From Cyclobacteriaceae bacterium (lineage in GTDB: Bacteria > Bacteroidota > Bacteroidia > Cytophagales > Cyclobacteriaceae): a DNA stretch of 64,000 bases. The stretch lies in the NCBI GenBank assembly GCA_019638235.1, contig JAHBUE010000001.1, forward strand, positions 310,001 through 374,000, in the 5' to 3' direction. This document shows, piece by piece, positions 62,993 to 64,000 of the stretch. The notes under the pieces are model-generated. The model ran no database searches and was not told where the DNA came from. It saw nothing but the letters and a program-made list of their open reading frames with translations. Both the position numbers and the translations under genes were made by a program. Within the stretch, counting starts at the first letter, position 1. Each line of letters begins with the position of its first letter.

Positions 62993-63508
62993 ATGAAAAA
63001 GTATGTCTTCCTCTTTTGTCTTGTTCTGGTTTCTGGTTCTGTTTTCGCGCAAACCCCGGAAGCAAAACTTAAAGAATTGAATATAGAGCTATTTAAACCG
63101 GCTGCACCTATGGCCAATTATGTTCGGGCTGTCCGCACCGGGAACCTGGTCTTTTTATCGGGCCACGGGCCTACACGCACAGACGGAACCAACATACAGG
63201 GAAAAGTTGGGAAGGATTTGACCCTTGAACAGGGGTACGATGCTGCCCGGCAAACCGGCATTGCTTTGTTGTCAACGTTAAAATCGGAAATTGGCGACTT
63301 GAGTAAGGTAAAGCGTGTTGTAAAAGTGCTGGGCATGGTAAACTGTACGGAAGATTTTAAAGATCAGCCAAAAGTGATCAATGGTTTTTCTGATTTGATG
63401 GTAGCGGTATTTGGTGAGAAAGGGAAACATGCGCGTTCGGCAGTGGGCATGTACGCCCTGCCTTCCAACATTGCAGTTGAAATTGAAATGATTGTAGAGG
63501 TGGAGTAG
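62993..63508 (+). CDS. Exported RidA/YjgF-family protein
   Basis: A 171-residue protein with a clear signal peptide (MKKYVFLFCLVLVSGSVFAQ) followed by an 150-residue RidA-like domain (NLVFLSGHGPTRTDG, LSKVKRVVKVLGMVNCTEDF, RSAVGMYALPSNIAVEIEMI). RidA enzymes deaminate reactive 2-aminoacrylate-type imines in the cytoplasm. Here export puts it in the periplasm, so its substrate must differ. The Arg of the family (in HARSAVGMYALP) is kept. The sequence resembles the YjgH-like branch more than RidA itself. Confidence 0.88.
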   Translation: MKKYVFLFCLVLVSGSVFAQTPEAKLKELNIELFKPAAPMANYVRAVRTGNLVFLSGHGPTRTDGTNIQGKVGKDLTLEQGYDAARQTGIALLSTLKSEIGDLSKVKRVVKVLGMVNCTEDFKDQPKVINGFSDLMVAVFGEKGKHARSAVGMYALPSNIAVEIEMIVEVE

Positions 63509-63542
63509 AACACAATAAACCAAAAGCCAGCTCAAAAATCTT

Positions 63543-63615
63543 GGGGTCATCGCGGGCTTGACCCGCGATCCCCTTTTTCGGTTTGAACTATGAGATTCCG
63601 GCTCAAGGCCGGAAT
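63543..63615. repeat. Twin-hairpin intergenic element
   Basis: Two hairpins, each with five-base loops, lie between convergent genes: ATCGCGGG/CCCGCGAT (63549-63556 and 63562-63569), extended by a GGGG/CCCC pair, and ATTCCGGC/GCCGGAAT (63595-63602 and 63608-63615). The sequence ATTTTCGAGATTCTTC just after it recalls the ends of the element at 3439-3555. The two loops (CTTGA and TCAAG) are complementary and could pair. Confidence 0.6.
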
Positions 63616-63658
63616 GACAGACGAATTCAAATTAGATTTTCGAGATTCTTCTAAATCA

Positions 63659-64000
63659 TTACACCAACGCCTGCTCCATATCCTGCATCAGGTCTTCCGC
63701 TTCTTCAATACCAACTGATAACCGTACTAAATTATCGGTAACATTTATCTTAGTGCGTTCTTCGGCACTCATTTTTGCGTGAGATGTTTTTACAGGCGAA
63801 CAAATGGTACTCTCCACCCCGCCCAGACTTAACGCACGCTTAATTAACTTCAACCGTTCCATAAACGCATGAGGATCGCCCAACACTTCAAACGATAGCA
63901 TACCCCCGAAGCCGCCCGGCATCTGTGCTTTTGCAATGGCATGACCGGGATGATCGGGTAAACCGGGGTAATACACCTTGCCGGTTTTGTTATGCTTATC
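63659..64000 (-). CDS. Cystathionine gamma-synthase/lyase-type PLP enzyme (5' end outside window)
   Basis: Only the last 113 codons are in view; the reading frame stays open through the window edge, preceded by DKHNKTGKVYYPGLPDHPGH. The C-terminal domain of the Cys/Met-metabolism PLP family is clear: GGFGGMLSFEVLGD, RALSLGGVESTICSP, and the closing LVRLSVGIEEAEDLMQDM. The catalytic Lys and cofactor site lie upstream, outside. The family interconverts cysteine, homocysteine and cystathionine or cleaves methionine; the exact reaction cannot be fixed from this part. Confidence 0.88.
   Translation of the reverse strand, partial: DKHNKTGKVYYPGLPDHPGHAIAKAQMPGGFGGMLSFEVLGDPHAFMERLKLIKRALSLGGVESTICSPVKTSHAKMSAEERTKINVTDNLVRLSVGIEEAEDLMQDMEQALV

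Noticed and set aside
1..64000. rRNA, tRNA, CRISPR arrays, transposases and prophage genes.
   Set aside because: I looked for their usual sequence marks on both strands and saw none; tRNA detection by eye is imperfect, so a tRNAscan run could overturn this.

Overview
The window looks like a chromosomal segment of a Bacteroidota bacterium, most likely of the Cytophagales/Cytophagia kind. The grounds are a gliding-motility lipoprotein (GldB), families almost confined to this phylum (DUF6702, DUF5687, AsmA-like and OmpA/propeller envelope proteins, an isolated C39-like domain), many short signal peptides ending in AQ or FSQ, very few Shine-Dalgarno sequences, and Bacteroidota-type -7 promoter boxes (TAnnTTTG) close to start codons. 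No rRNA, tRNA, CRISPR array, transposase or prophage gene was recognised. No gap between genes exceeds 300 bases.

Layout. 1-8100: truncated uvrA, a Uma2-type nuclease, an aldo/keto reductase, gdhA, a lipoprotein and an RluD-type pseudouridine synthase. 8170-19730: a small unknown protein, an exported tricorn-type protease, a receiver protein and a sensor-less histidine kinase facing each other, a LEA14-like lipoprotein, a 2OG-Fe(II) oxygenase, an exported amidase, a DinB protein, an exported dienelactone hydrolase, a bestrophin channel, a LolA-like exported protein and a CBS protein. 19800-28650: acyl-CoA ligase, polA with a degenerate proofreading domain, an AAA/STAND-like ATPase behind three tandem palindromes, a threonine dehydratase/serine racemase-type enzyme and a DUF5687-ABC pair. 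28750-36320: M1 peptidase, a HupE/DUF6702 divergent pair, gldB, a toxin-antitoxin pair whose toxin carries a nonsense codon, tpiA, an unknown exported protein and prmA. 36400-57120: mostly envelope genes: a roughly 1590-residue exported protein of unknown function, M20 dipeptidase, a RlaP-like nucleotidyltransferase, dsbD, DUF3820, an M23 peptidase, a patatin/beta-barrel fusion, two adjacent OmpA-family proteins, an aldehyde dehydrogenase and an AsmA-like protein.

57118-59937 stands out. It is an AT-rich, tightly overlapping cassette between two identical 28-bp repeats. It holds a possible 52-codon ORF, an exported GH2 (beta-galactosidase-like) pseudoenzyme, a lone C39-like domain without its cysteine, and a small outer-membrane barrel-like protein. 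It is the best candidate here for an undescribed system. 60048-64000 returns to ordinary genes: an exported M28 peptidase, a DUF2846-like protein, tag, an exported RidA-family protein and the C-terminus of a cystathionine gamma-synthase/lyase-type enzyme.

How the genes work together: DNA repair and replication genes (uvrA, polA, tag, possibly dinB) are scattered rather than clustered. Most of the rest serves the envelope: secreted peptidases, OmpA anchors, oxidative folding and lipid handling. Several gaps hold GC-rich palindromic repeats of the small dispersed kind. At least six genes have a -7-like box ending only 4-5 bases before ATG, which suggests frequent leaderless transcription.
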